From Bacteroidales bacterium (GTDB lineage Bacteria > Bacteroidota > Bacteroidia > Bacteroidales > UBA7960), in the NCBI GenBank assembly GCA_007123065.1, contig SKSI01000162.1:1-6992 (forward strand): a stretch of 6,992 nt of DNA, read 5' to 3'. Made by a program: the position numbers and the translations under genes. This document shows, one piece after another, positions 6,805-6,992 of the stretch (the stretch's first letter is position 1; every line of letters starts with the position of its first letter). Below the pieces are notes generated by a model. That model was not told where the DNA came from. It saw only the letters and a program-made list of their open reading frames with translations, and did not search any database.

Positions 6805-6809
6805 TAATT
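6790..6809. repeat. Perfect 8-bp hairpin closing the octamer array
   Basis: AATTAGCA (6790-6797) pairs perfectly with TGCTAATT (6802-6809) around the loop GATG. The right arm is an inverted copy of the array unit, so the array ends in a stem-loop. No T-run follows on either strand, so an intrinsic terminator is not supported, though it may slow or protect RNA 3' ends of the upstream operon. Confidence 0.55.
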
Positions 6810-6888
6810 GGATCTGAGAGCTGAGGTGAGGGCGCGAAGACGCGACTTAACAAAAATCAACCAATCACCTGATCAACCATTCAACGTA

Positions 6889-6913
6889 AAGACAAGGCAT
6901 GCTGCCTTATCTT
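6889..6913. repeat. Palindromic element upstream of the pterin dehydratase gene
   Basis: AAGACAAGGCA (6889-6899) faces TGCCTTATCTT (6903-6913) around the loop TGC. Ten of eleven positions pair; the exception is a C/A mismatch. It ends 18 bases before the next start codon. It resembles REP-like palindromes that I recall as dispersed in Bacteroidota genomes. A hairpin in the 5' leader or a read-through barrier are alternatives. No strong T-run follows on either strand. Confidence 0.5.
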
Positions 6914-6931
6914 GTAAAAAATCATGTAACA

Positions 6932-6992
6932 ATGTGGAAAGAAGAAAACAACCAGCTGGTCCGTCATTATGAGTTTAAGAACTTCCCGGAGG
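6932..6992 (+). CDS. Pterin-4a-carbinolamine dehydratase, N-terminal fragment
   Basis: Only the first 20 codons and one base are present; the gene runs off the window. The residues MWKEENNQLVRHYEFKNFPE match the opening of pterin-4a-carbinolamine dehydratase (PCD/DCoH), a cytoplasmic enzyme of about 100 residues that dehydrates 4a-hydroxytetrahydropterin and so recycles the cofactor of aromatic amino acid hydroxylases. The NNQLVR...F.FKNF pattern is characteristic. The catalytic His motif lies downstream and cannot be seen. ATG at 6932 leaves Trp2 in the position usual for the family. It is separated from the operon by 256 repeat-rich bases and is probably transcribed separately. I see no firm promoter. 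Confidence 0.8.
   Translation, partial: MWKEENNQLVRHYEFKNFPE

Overview
The window looks like a chromosomal segment of a Bacteroidota (Bacteroidales-like) bacterium. The evidence is the gene order ileS, DksA-like gene, lspA; an isoleucyl-tRNA synthetase of the long Bacteroidota type; a DksA/TraR-like protein with the degenerate zinc finger typical of that phylum; a match to the Bacteroidota promoter box TAnnTTTG ahead of ileS; and intergenic DNA made of short A/T-rich tandem and inverted repeats. No taxonomic search was possible, so this is inference. I see no mobile-element gene, tRNA, rRNA or CRISPR array.

Layout: bases 1-281 are non-coding, with two facing arrays of 9-bp repeats (1-66), a small CAACGAA duplication (89-102) and a likely promoter (165-196). 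All genes then run on the + strand: ileS (282-3650), a DksA/TraR-family regulator (3665-4063), an open frame joining lipoprotein signal peptidase LspA to a radical SAM protein (4072-5493), an exosortase/archaeosortase-family membrane protein (5542-6126) and a four-helix membrane protein (6163-6675). Gaps are 8-48 bases with no evident terminator, so one transcript is plausible. Bases 6676-6931 are non-coding and full of repeats and hairpins. At 6932 a pterin-4a-carbinolamine dehydratase gene begins and is cut by the window end.

Working together: ileS supplies Ile-tRNA, the DksA-like protein probably tunes RNA polymerase, and LspA cleaves lipoprotein signal peptides in the inner membrane. The exosortase homologue is predicted to cleave or transfer C-terminal sorting tails of exported proteins, so the second half of the cluster concerns envelope protein processing. 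The radical SAM part resembles the TYW1-like group (COG0731); its substrate in bacteria is not known to me.

Most notable: (1) IleS carries G-I-H-H where class I synthetases have HxGH, the swapped motif I recall being linked to extreme mupirocin resistance. (2) The LspA-radical SAM fusion would resolve into two ordinary overlapping genes if a single G were added at 4720-4722, so it is either a recent one-base-deletion fusion or a sequence error. (3) The exosortase homologue keeps the Cys/Arg/His triad, and the next gene looks like a catalytically dead relative of it, suggesting an enzyme/pseudoenzyme pair I do not recognise as described.
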